From: Ohtaekwangia sp.
GTDB lineage: Bacteria; Bacteroidota; Bacteroidia; Cytophagales; Cyclobacteriaceae
Assembly: GCA_021155195.1 (NCBI GenBank)
Contig: JAJNPV010000049.1
Location: forward strand, 310,001 to 374,000
Length of the DNA stretch: 64,000 nucleotides
Direction of reading: 5' to 3'
The position numbers and the translations under genes were made by a program. Positions 1 through 11,400 of the stretch are shown here, piece after piece (position 1 is the stretch's first letter; every line of letters starts with the position of its first letter). Below the pieces are notes generated by a model. It worked only from the letters and a program-made list of their open reading frames with translations. It was not told the DNA's origin and ran no database searches.

Positions 1-159
1 ATCATCAGTTGTAAATCCGGTTGCAATTTGGGCGGTTGATTTATATTTCTTATCCATTGTAGATGTGAATAAAAAAGCACAGCCCACAGTCAATAAAGGA
101 ATACTAATCAAAACCAATAGTTTTCTCCGCAAGGCTTTAAGAATAGCTAAAAAGTCCAT
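1..159 (-). CDS. Wzz-like chain-length determinant protein, N-terminal fragment (cut by window edge)
   Basis: The frame is open from an ATG at 159 to the left edge, giving 53 residues. It reads as a short cytoplasmic start (MDFLAILKALRRK), one hydrophobic membrane segment (roughly residues 14-33), and then the beginning of a periplasmic part with KYKSTAQIATG. A short basic cytoplasmic tail, one TM and a following YxSxAxI strand is the typical N-terminus of Wzz/GumC-type polysaccharide co-polymerases, inner-membrane proteins that set exopolysaccharide chain length. The rest lies outside the window, so the family call rests on the N-terminus only. It is on the same strand as the adhesin operon but 62 bp beyond the end of its last gene, and suggests a polysaccharide locus to the left. 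Confidence 0.6.
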   Translation of the reverse strand, partial: MDFLAILKALRRKLLVLISIPLLTVGCAFLFTSTMDKKYKSTAQIATGFTTDD

Positions 160-221
160 TTATTAGAAAATAAATTAAAAATACTAAATATATAGGGTAT
201 TGATTGCATATTGGAAATATC

Positions 222-1448
222 TCATCTATATATGGCAATTCTAACACTCTCCTTTTCGCTATTAAACCCTTCCTCCAATCCAAGAGAAACCCTGCTACCC
301 TCTATGCCAATTGATTTAAGATAGTCGAGAATTGATAGTAATCGACTCTGGTAAATTTCAAGATCTACTTTGCCGTTTGATTTAAGTGCAACTAAAAAAA
401 ATTTAAACTCATTTTTATTAATAAATACAATACTTATTTTTTTTAGTATCTGTCTTTGGCTATCCGTCAAAGTACTACTACCTTCTTCAAAAGTTAACAA
501 CGGGGCAAAACCAATCAAGTCTATTATTTCTTTCATAGATAAATACTGTCTCAATGTTTCTATCTTCGTAGGTTTTTCAATTTTCTGTCTTGTAGCCATG
601 AAAATATTAGAATAGTCATTTGCTCGGCTACTAGAAAAAAAACCAACACTATCACACATTGAAAAATAACCATCAAATGATTTAGAGTTAACCTTATCTC
701 CCAAATTCTTAGGCACGCTCCAAGTCTCCCACGAATCAAACAATCGATCACAATAGAAAATATCGGCATCTCCAAATCCACCATGACCATTACTTGAAAA
801 GAAAAGCCGTTTCTTATCTTCTGTTAAGAACGGGGAAATCTCAAATCCCTTTGTGTTGATAGTAGCTCCTAAATTTTTAGGCTCTGTCCAATTGCCAAAT
901 GAGTCCTTTAAACTGACGTATAAATCCTCCTCACCATAACTATCCTTTCCTTTCATAGAGATCATGATTACATCAAATTTTGGGTTTGCGTAAAAACCAA
1001 CGAAATCATCACGATTAATACCTGGAACAGGAATAAATTCAGGAGTACCCCACGCACCACTATAAAACTTTGAAAAAGAAATTCCGCTCCTATTCGAATA
1101 TGCATTAAGAAGATATACAATCGTATGATCTTGATTTATGCCAATGACTGAATTTGATAACTTATTATTCCAGGTATTACCCACATTAACAGCAGGCAAC
1201 CATTTACCCTGATCATCTTTTTTCGAAACCCAAATATCTGTTCCTGCAAATTTACCCCCCGTATTACGCTCATAAAAAGCCCTGGAAAAATAAAGCGTTT
1301 TTCCGTCAGCCGATAGCAGTGGACTTAATTCTTCCGCTTCCGAATTTACATTTGATCCGAGTTTTATTGGCTCACTAAAAGTCAACTCTTGAGAAAGAAC
1401 TATTCCAACATTACAAAATATGAATAAGACTGAAGCAAGAATTTTCAT
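222..1448 (-). CDS. WD40-like (PD40) beta-propeller protein with OmpA-like C-terminus, exported
   Basis: The 408-residue protein starts with a signal peptide ending at about LSQ (residues 1-20). Residues about 25-290 hold repeated motifs of the PD40/WD40-like type (SPLLSADGKTLYFSR, ISPFLTEDKKRLFFSS followed by GGFGDADIF), which form a beta-propeller. The last 100 residues (LLTFEEGSSTLTDSQRQIL onward) look like a degenerate OmpA-like peptidoglycan-binding domain: the strand and helix pattern is present, but the canonical family motif is poorly kept. Only 3 bp separate it from the PorP/SprF gene upstream, so it is the third gene of the adhesin operon. PD40-OmpA proteins commonly accompany PorP/SprF in Bacteroidota and probably anchor a type IX secretion or surface complex to the cell wall. 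The exact partner is inferred. Confidence 0.75.
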   Translation of the reverse strand: MKILASVLFIFCNVGIVLSQELTFSEPIKLGSNVNSEAEELSPLLSADGKTLYFSRAFYERNTGGKFAGTDIWVSKKDDQGKWLPAVNVGNTWNNKLSNSVIGINQDHTIVYLLNAYSNRSGISFSKFYSGAWGTPEFIPVPGINRDDFVGFYANPKFDVIMISMKGKDSYGEEDLYVSLKDSFGNWTEPKNLGATINTKGFEISPFLTEDKKRLFFSSNGHGGFGDADIFYCDRLFDSWETWSVPKNLGDKVNSKSFDGYFSMCDSVGFFSSSRANDYSNIFMATRQKIEKPTKIETLRQYLSMKEIIDLIGFAPLLTFEEGSSTLTDSQRQILKKISIVFINKNEFKFFLVALKSNGKVDLEIYQSRLLSILDYLKSIGIEGSRVSLGLEEGFNSEKESVRIAIYR

Positions 1449-1451
1449 TTG

Positions 1452-2462
1452 CTACCAAAAATTTGGTCTAAGTTTAAACTTATTAAACAGCATCAGCCCC
1501 AAAACTATCTCATGCGTATTTACATTGAAATTATTCAATTCAGATGTGTACATATCATATGAATAATTAAATGTTAAACTATTTGTGGCTACTCCAAAGA
1601 GGATTGAGATTTTTGAATTGACCTCATACGCTGCACCTATATTGATTAACTCCTTAAACCGTATCCTTGTGTTTACTGCCCAGAGCAAATCGTATCCTTC
1701 CCGATAAGTTACGATAGCCCCCGGAGAAAGTTCTAACTCAGGACTAATAAAAAAAGCCCCCCCTGTTTGCAATCGATAGCGGGAGGCCTCACTCAAATTA
1801 AATAATTGATTCCCATTTAAATTTTTGGCGACCAACCCAGATGAGGATAACCCCAGAAAAAACCTTTTTGAATAGAGAACTGATCCGAAATCTGCCATGA
1901 GTGTATTTTGGGTACCCTGACCAGCAGATTTTAAAGAATTGTAGAACGAGTCATTAACATCATCACGTACAGTAAGACCCATAAAGTCTATGCGCTGATT
2001 CGTGTATCCAAGTTTTGCACCCAAAGAAAAGTTAAACTTATTAGAGAGTGGCAAATGGTAAGCGTAATTCAAACTGGCAGCATTAGATTTATACGGATCA
2101 ACCGTTCTACTGGTAATCATACCTCCTATTCCATGCCTCCGCCTGAATTTTTTATCGCGTTGAATCTCATCTAATAATTGAGGATTCGAAATCCTGAGTG
2201 AGTTATTTCTTTTGCCAGATCGGCTTTTACTATTCAGCGCTCCGTACGCACTCAGAAAAAGATTATTATTTTTTATACCAAAATTATTCCAGCCTTCCCT
2301 AACGCCAAATCTTAAATCAAGATAATCTTCCATGCCTGTAAAGCCAGGATTGACAGCCGGCATATTGGCATAGTATTGTGTATAATCATTCTCCTGAGCC
2401 AACAATGAAGTGGATGCGATGACCGATACAACAGTAACAATAAATGTTAGTCTCCAATTCAT
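1452..2462 (-). CDS. PorP/SprF family type IX secretion-associated outer-membrane protein
   Basis: The 336 residues begin with a signal peptide (cleavage near LLAQ, about residue 22), followed by the family hallmark QYYANMPAVNPGFTG at about residues 29-43, then alternating hydrophobic strands typical of a small outer-membrane beta-barrel, ending in an aromatic residue (NFW). This is the PorP/SprF family, whose members are paired with giant T9SS cargo and help attach it at the cell surface. Its start overlaps the adhesin stop by 4 bp (ATGA), so translation is probably coupled. The next gene, PD40-OmpA, follows after 3 bp. Length is normal for the family. Confidence 0.88.
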   Translation of the reverse strand: MNWRLTFIVTVVSVIASTSLLAQENDYTQYYANMPAVNPGFTGMEDYLDLRFGVREGWNNFGIKNNNLFLSAYGALNSKSRSGKRNNSLRISNPQLLDEIQRDKKFRRRHGIGGMITSRTVDPYKSNAASLNYAYHLPLSNKFNFSLGAKLGYTNQRIDFMGLTVRDDVNDSFYNSLKSAGQGTQNTLMADFGSVLYSKRFFLGLSSSGLVAKNLNGNQLFNLSEASRYRLQTGGAFFISPELELSPGAIVTYREGYDLLWAVNTRIRFKELINIGAAYEVNSKISILFGVATNSLTFNYSYDMYTSELNNFNVNTHEIVLGLMLFNKFKLRPNFW

Positions 2463-5400
2463 TTCAATATTGTTACTGTTCCCTGATATTTCCTTTTCCC
2501 ACCATTAAGATAAATTGTATAGAAATATGGACCCGGTGGCAAAGCCCTACCATTTGAATTCCCATCCCACTTGCAATCTTTACTCTTACAATTGTAAACC
2601 TTGGTTCCATTTCTATCAAATACAGAAATTGTGATATTCGAATAGAAGTCAAGACCATTAACATTTTTCACATCAACAAAATCCCAAAAATCGTTAACTC
2701 CGTCACCATTAGGAGTAAATGCATCCACAATACTCAGGTCAGGAAATGTTTCTGATATTGATATTATACGTGAAGCAGTATTACTAAAATCAAGACTGTC
2801 TTTTACTACGAAGCCAATTTTCTTATCGGAGATTACTGCATCACCAGAAACCGGACTGCTAAATACTATTTTTTTCAGCGCTGCCTCATAATTAGCCCTT
2901 GAATCCTTGCCCGTAAGTTCCAGCTCACCAGTAATGGCATTATAAGAAGTTAGAATAAGTGGACTGGCTCCTAACCCCAATGCCAATACATCACCTTTTG
3001 AAAAATTTTCTGAAATCGAAATTTTAGCCGAGTAAATTGAATTGTCGTCCACATCATTAATTACAATATTTTCCGTGATCGTGATAGCAGGATCGCCTAG
3101 ACTATATAACAGAGACTGAGGCTCAACATTACTGAGCGAAGGTGGATCATTCACCTTCTGTATTTTTAATGAAACCGTTGCACTTTCATTCGAGAGAAAA
3201 GATCCATCCGAAGCATTCCACTTGAACGAATCGGACCCAAAAAAATTGAGATTGGATAAATAGTTTAACCCTTCGATCGCTCCATTCTCAACCAAAACTT
3301 CGGTGCCAATTATAACGGGAGTCCCTTTCCACGAGAGCACTCCGTTAGCGGGCAATGAAACAATTTTCAAAAATACTATTGGTTTACCCGAAAAACTTGT
3401 GAAACTGTTGCTAAAATGCAAGTAAGTAAGATTGAATAATTGATCTTCGTTGGCTATAACGTCAAAGTTTTTAAGCACTGGAGGAAAATTAGGATTTACC
3501 GTTAATGTTCCTGCCACGTAATTAAACGTATAGTTATTATCACTACCTCCCGAAACAGTAATTGGATATCCCCCCACAGGGGACGATGGTGTTGCAGTGG
3601 TAGAAGCAACTGGAACAACATCTATATCAATCGCTCCATCTGCATTGGCAAATCCACTATAGCTTATCGTGAGAGGTGGATTGGGAGTTGCTAATAATCT
3701 TGATTTGTTATCCGCAGTAGCCGTTAAGGTTGCTTTTGTAATGGTAAGAACTCCAGGCTCGTAAATAAGATTATAATTATTATCATTTCCACCAGCTATT
3801 GTTATCGGATAATCTCCAACAGAAGTCGAAGAATTAACGATAACACTGGTTGTAGGTTTAACATCGAGTACGGTTTCTATTTCTCCATTGACAAAACCTG
3901 TATATGAAATTGTAAAAGCAGGATTGGCTGTTCCATAAACCCGGGTTTTACTATCAGGTTTTGCGATCAGGTTTACTTTATTTATAGTTAACTGAGTAGT
4001 AGCACCGCTTATACTATTATAGTTGGCTGTATTTGTGGGTGTAAAATCTACCGATAAGGTTTGGTTTACACCGGCATTAAGTAAGGTTCCAATGGTTGGC
4101 GTATACGTGAACATTCCCGGAACGCTTGAGGTTGCATTCAATTGAGTAGCACTAAGTGCTATTCCATAGGAAATATCAGGAGGGTTTGTCCAGATTATTA
4201 CAGGATTAGCCTTGTTCACATTTATGAGCGTGGTAACACCAGTAACTGCATTAAAATTTGCCAGATTAGTTGGAGTAAAGTTTACTGACAATACCTGATT
4301 CGGGCCAGCATTTAAAATGATTCCTGCTGCTGGAGTATATGCAAATGTGCCCGTTGTATTGGCGGTTGCATTTAGCTGAGTGGCACTTAAAGAAGTTCCG
4401 AATGTAATGGCTGCTGGTGTGGGCCATGTAATAGTTGGTGTAGCTTTATTTACTGTAAGCTGAGTAGTCGTATTGTTTACTACATTATAATTGGTTGTGT
4501 TTGTGGGCACAAAGTTCACTGATAAGCTTTGATTTAATCCCGCATTCAAAATGGTTCCTAATGCAGGCGTATAGGTAAACGTGCCCGGTACTGTTGCTGA
4601 GGCATTGAGTTGAGTGCTGCTTAACGCAGTGCCATAAGTAATCGCAGCTGGCGATGACCATGTAACAACTGGCGTTGCTTTGTTAACATTAATTTGCACG
4701 GTAGTTCCGTTTACAGAATTATAATTGGTTGTGTTTGCAGGTGTAAAATTTACAGATAATACTTGATTCGAACCTGCATCCAGGATAGTACCACCGGGTG
4801 GTGTATATGTAAACGTTCCAGCCACACTTGCAGTAGCATTCAATTGAGTTGATGTTAAAGCAGTGCCATAGGTTATTGCAACTGGTGCCGACCATGTAAC
4901 TATCGGTGTTGCTTTATTTACATTAATCTGGACTGATGTACCATTAATAGGATTATAATTCGTTCCATCTGTAGGAATAAAATTTACTGTTAAAACCTGA
5001 TTGGCTCCGGCATTCAGCACAGTTCCTGCTGCTGGAGTGTAGGAAAATGTTCCAGCAACACTAGCCGTTGCATTTAGTTGTGTTGCACTTAAGGCCGTAC
5101 CATAAGTTATTGGTGCAGGATTGTTCCATGTAATTACAGGATTTGATTTGCCCACGCTTAAAACTCCATTTACGTATGTGAACGAGTAATTATTGTCAAC
5201 ACCACCTGAAACGGTAATTGGATAGTTACCGATAGGACTTGCTACTATAGCTGTAGTTGTTGCTGTGGGTTGTGTATCAATCACCGAAACCGTTTCCCCA
5301 TTCACAAAACCAGAATAGTTAATTACAAATGTAGGGTTAGGCACCCCATAGGGTCGGCTTGCATCCAATGCAGTGGCAATCACAGGTGCCTTATTAATTG

Positions 5401-8400
5401 TTAGTGATCCTGCTACATACGTAAAGGAATAATTGTTGTCGGACCCAGAAGATGCAGTTATCGGATAAGATCCAACATTACTTGAAATAGTAGCAGGAGT
5501 TGATGCAACGGGAGCCAAATCAATTACAGAAGAATTCTCACCGTTTACAAATCCAGAATAATTAATGGTAAATGGTGGATTTACCGATCCATAAGTTTTT
5601 GATGTATTTGATACCGAAGCAGTAAGCGTAACCTTAGTTATTGCAAGACTGCCATTCGTATAGACAAGTTCATAATTATTATCCGATCCACCAGAAAGGC
5701 TAATTGGATAGGTACCTACATCGCTTGTTGGGGTGGCTGATGTGGCAATTGCAGGGGCATTGTCTATCACAGATTGATTTTCACCATTCACAAATCCTGA
5801 ATAAGACACAGTTAATGCAGGATTTGGCGATCCGTATAAACGAGTTTTATTATCTGCTGAAATGGAAAGAGTAGCTTTATTAATAGTCATAACTCCAGAC
5901 TGTAGGATAATGCCATAGTTTATAGCAGAACCTCCACTGAGATTGATTGGATAGGACCCTGCAGCACTGGCTGTACCCGCAGGTGTACTGATGCTCGGCT
6001 GAGTGATGGAACTAACATTATCTCCATTTAAGAATCCAACATAAACTATCGTCAAGGTTGGATTTGCCTGTCCATAGATTTTTGAAAGATCTGAGGCTCG
6101 TGCAATTAAAGGCGAAATATTAATAGTCAATGTTCCACTTTGAAGAGTTAGATTATAATTTATGGATGATCCTCCACTTAATGTTATTGGGTAGGTTCCA
6201 ACATTGGTGACTGGAGTGGCGGCCGTGCTTGCATTTGGTATCGTAATCTCACTTTGCGTATCTCCGTTCACAAACCCCGTGTAGCTAATAGAAAATGTTG
6301 GGTTCGATAATCCATAGGATCTCGATTTATCATCCGCACGGGCAATCAATGTTGCTTTAGTAATTGTCAATGATCCATTTATGTAGGAGAAGCTATAATT
6401 ATTATCAACTCCCCCCGCAGGAACAATTGGAAATACTCCGCCTGCATTATCGCCAGCGATAGCAGAACAAGTAGCTGTTGGCGCTGTGTCAATAACGCTT
6501 GCGTTTTCACTGTTTACAAATCCGGAATAATTAATAACAAACGCTGGATTGCTTGCACCATAAATTCTGCTTGTACTTGTTGCGGTAGCTGTTAATACAG
6601 CTTTGTTAACTGCAATTTGAACACTTCGGTTTACCGAATTATAATTTACTCCATCGGTGGGAATAAAATTTACAGATAAGGTTTGGCTAACGCCTGCATT
6701 TAACAAGGTTCCTGCTGCGGGGGTATAAACAAATGTACCCGGTACATTTGCTGTTGCATTAAGTTGTGCTCCACTTAAAGTTGTTCCATAGGTTATTGCT
6801 GCCGGATTTGCCCATGTTATAACTGGATTATCTTTGCTATTGACTGTGATTTGGACTTGAGTGTTTGGCACCGAATTAAAGTTCGCGGCATCTGTTGGTG
6901 TGAACGATACTGATAAAGGATAATTTCCGGCCGAACCAAACGTGGTACCTATCGAAGGTGTGTAGGTAAAAGTTCCAGGAACATCAGCAGTTGCATTTAG
7001 GTGCACTCCCGTTAAGGGTTCATTAACCTTCAAAGGAAGCGGAGTACTCCATGTTACGATGGGGGTTGCTTTATTCACTGTTATTTGAGCGGTTCGCCCA
7101 ATAACTGAATTATAATTTGCTGCATCAGTAGGTGTAAAATTTAAAGACAAAGTTTGATTGGCGCCTACATTTAAGGTAGCACCGCTTGCTGGACTATAAA
7201 CAAATACACCCGGTACATTGGATGTTGCATTTAATTGGGTAGCACTTAGTTGGGTGCCATAAATAATGGAGGCCGGATTAGCCCAGGTGATTATTGGATT
7301 GGCCTTGTTAACTGTAATCAATCTTTGAACTCCATTAACAGCATTGTAATTATTACCATCGGTTGGCGTAAAATCAACTGATAATGTTTGATTTACTCCT
7401 GCATTAAGTAAGGTTCCGATAGTGGGTGTATAGGTAAATGTTCCTGGCACACTAGATGTTGCATTTAACTGAGTTGCACTGAGTGCAGTGCCATACGTTA
7501 TGGAAGCAGGGGTAGGCCAAGTGATTACCGGAGTGCCTTTGTTAACTGTTATTAAAACTGAAGTTCCATTAACTGAATTATAGTTAGAATTATTTGTTGG
7601 AGTAAAATTTACCATTAGTACCTGCCCCGCACCAGAATTTAGAATAGTTCCCGCGGGTGGCGTATAAATAAATGTTCCGGGTACACTTGCTGTTGCATTC
7701 AATTGAGACGCACCCAATGCGGTACCATATGTAATGGCTGCAGGAGTATTCCAGGCAACCGAAGGTGTTGCTTTATCAACCGATATAAGAACAGTGGTTC
7801 CATTCACTACGTTATAATTGGCTGCATCAGTCGGAGTAAAATTAACCGACAAAGATTGATTCGCCCCCGCATTTAAGATGGTACCAAGTCCGGGTGCATA
7901 AACAAATGAACCAGGCACACTTGCTGTTGCGTTTAATTGAGTTGAACTGAGTGCTGTGCCATAAATAATAGGTGATGGGTTTAACCAGGTTACTGTAGGT
8001 GTTGCTTTATTGACTGTAATGAGTACAGTAGTTCCATTTATTACATTATAGTTAGCCACATCGGTTGGCGTGAAATTAACGGAAAGTGTTTGGCTAACTC
8101 CCGCATTTAAAATAGTACCTGATGAAGGAGTGTATACAAATGTACCGGCCACGCTTGAAGAAGCATTAAGCTGGGCAGCACCAAGGGCTGCTCCATATGT
8201 TATTGGTGCTGGATTTGACCACGTGATTACAGGGTTGGCTTTTGTTACAATAATGGTTACAGTTGTTCCATTAACCACATTGTAATTTGCGATGTCTGCG
8301 GGTGTAAAGTTTACAGAAAGCACTTGTCCTCCACCTGCATTTAATATTGTGCCTGCTGCAGGGGTATAGGCAAAAGTTCCCGCCACATTAGCGGTTGCAT

Positions 8401-11400
8401 TTAGTTGTGTGGCACTCAATGCAGTACCGTAGGTTATAGAAGCCGGATTGGACCAGCTAACAATAGGTGTGGCTTTTGTGATGGAAAGTGTTCCGTTCAC
8501 ATAATTAAATGTGTAGTTGTTATCCGATCCGCCCGAGGGTATGATCGGATAATTACCTACAGGACTGGATAGAATTGCAGTGGTTGTAGCTGTAGGCAAT
8601 ACATCAATTACACTAGCCGTTTCGCCATTCACAAATCCCAAATAAGAAATTACAAAAGTCGGGTTGGCTACATTATAAATTCGACTTGCATCCAACGCAG
8701 CAGCGGTTACTGTTGCTTTCGTTATCGTTAAGGTGCCGGGTGTATATAATATATTGTAGTTATTATCCGAACCTCCAGCTACAGCAATGGGATATGTACC
8801 TGCATTGCTCAATGTGGTTGCTATCGTGGCCGCAGTGGGTGGCGTATCCAGTACGGAAAAAGTTTCTCCATTCAAAAAGCCAGTATAGGTAATCCCAAAG
8901 GAAGGATTCACTGCCCCATAAACCCTGCTTGCATCCACTGCTATTGCGGTAATGTTAGCCTTAGTTATCGAAAAGGTTCCTTGGATGTAACTAAAATCAT
9001 AATTGTTATCAACTCCTCCTGAAACAGTAATTGGATACGTGCCAACCGAAGTAGTGGCAACAACCGATGTTGAAGCGGCTGGTATTAAGTCTAACACGGC
9101 TGCAGTCTCCCCATTTGCAAAACCCGAATAACTAAGAGTTAATGCTGGGTTTGCAGCACCATAGGTTCTGGTTTGATTATTGGCCGTTACTGTTAAGGTT
9201 GCTTTCGTTACAGTAATTAAAACTGTAGTACCATTCACAGCATTATAATTGGTAGCATCCGAAGGTGTAAAGTTTACTGATAACACCTGGTTAGCACCAA
9301 CATTTAATATTGCCCCTAAAGATGGAGTGTATGAAAAAGTACCCGCTACTGAAGCCGAAGCATTTAACTGTGTTGCACTTAAGGCTGTTCCATAGGTTAT
9401 GGATGATGGAGGTCCCCAACTTACTACTGGCGTTGCTTTTGTTATCGTAAGGGTACCACTTACATAGTTAAGTGAGTAATTATTATCTGATCCTCCTGTC
9501 ACTGAAATGGAATAGGTACCAACGGGACTTGTAAGGATCGCTGTGGTTGAAGCAGAGGGTGTCACATCGATATCTGCGGAAGTATCACCATTAACAAATC
9601 CAGAGTACACTATTGTAAAAATTGGATTGGCTACGTTATAAACCCTGCTTTTATTTTCAGCAGTAACCGTAACTGTAGCCTTTGTGATCGTGAGAGTGCC
9701 AGAGTTGTATACTAAATCATAGTTGTTATCAAGCCCACCGGAGACTGTAATTGGATAAGTACCGGCTGCGCTGGCCAATCCCGCAAGGGTAGAAGCAATT
9801 GGTGCAGTGTCTAATACAGAAGAATTCTCTCCATTCAAAAAACCCGTGTAAGTAACGGCAAGCAATGGATTTGCAGCACCGTATACCCGAGAGGCATTGG
9901 AAGCGGTAGCCGTTACAGATGCTTTGGTAATGGCAAGGGTACCCGGTGCATAAACAAATTCGTAATTGTTATCAGAGCCCCCTGAAACTGTTATAGAGTA
10001 GGTACCAACTGGTGTTGTACCAATAGCTGTGGTTGATATAGAAGGAGCCAAATCGATTACCGAAGAATTTTCACCATTTACAAAACCAGAATAGTTAAAT
10101 GTTAAGGTCGGATTTGCAGCGCCATAGGTTCTGCTTTGATTTGCTGCAATCACATTAAGGGTAGCTTTCGTTACCGTGATTTGAGCATTGGTTACAGGAA
10201 CAGCGTTATAGTTAACATTATCAGTGGGTGTAAAACCCACAACCAAAGTTTGATTGATTCCTGAATTTAAGATCGTTCCGGCTGAAGGTGTGTAAACATA
10301 GGTTCCAGCTATGTTGGCTGTGGCATTAAGTTGGGTAGCACTCAGGGCGGTGCCATATACTATTGAAGCTGGATTTGTCCAACTAACACTTGGAGTTGCT
10401 TTTGTTATTGTAAGACTGCCATTTACGTAGTTAAATGTATAGTTATTGTCTGACCCACCTGCTGGGGTGATGGGATATGTTCCAACCGAACTGGCAACAA
10501 TGGCCGAAGTAGTTGCTGTTGGCAGAACATCAATTTCAGACACAGTCTCTCCGTTTACAAATCCTGAATAGTTTATTATAAAGGCCGGATTGGCTACATT
10601 ATAAATCCTGGTTGCATCCTGAGCTGTTGCAATTATTGTCGCCTTTGTTATCGTAAATGTTCCAGGTGTATAAGTAAAATCATAATTGTTATCAACTCCT
10701 CCTGAAACAGTAATTGGATACGTGCCAACCGAAGTAGTGGCAACAACCGATGTTGAAGCCGCTGGTATTAAGTCTAACACGGTTGTGGTTTCCCCATTAA
10801 CAAAACCCGAATAACTAATGGTTAAGACTGGGTTCGTAGCTCCGTATGTTCTGGTTTGATTGTTAGCAGCAACTGTAAGCACTGCTTTTGCCACCGTTAT
10901 CTGTGCAGTTGTTACGGGAACAGAGTTATAGTTGACTCCATCTGTAGGCACAAAACCAACTGACAAAGTTTGGTTGACGCCCGAATTTAAAAGAGATCCA
11001 ATGCTTGGTGTATAGGTGAAGGTTCCAGCAATGGTAGTAGAGGCATTTAGCTGGGTAGAAGAAAGTAGTGTTCCGTATGTAATGGGTGCCGGATTAGTCC
11101 AACTAATTACGGGAGTAGCCTTTGTAATAGTTAGCGTTCCATCCACATAGTTAAATGAGTAATTATTATCCGATCCCCCCGAAGCTGTTATTGGGTATGA
11201 GCCTACGGAGCTGGTAAGGATGGCAGTTGTTGATGCGGTGGGCAGTGCATCCAAAACTATGGCTGTTTCACTATTAACAAAACCCGTATAGGTTATAGTA
11301 AAGGATGGCTCAGCGACATTATATACCCTGGTCTTGTTATCTGCAGTTGCAGTAACCACCGCTTTATTAATGGTAAGTTGACGGGTAGTACCAATAACAG

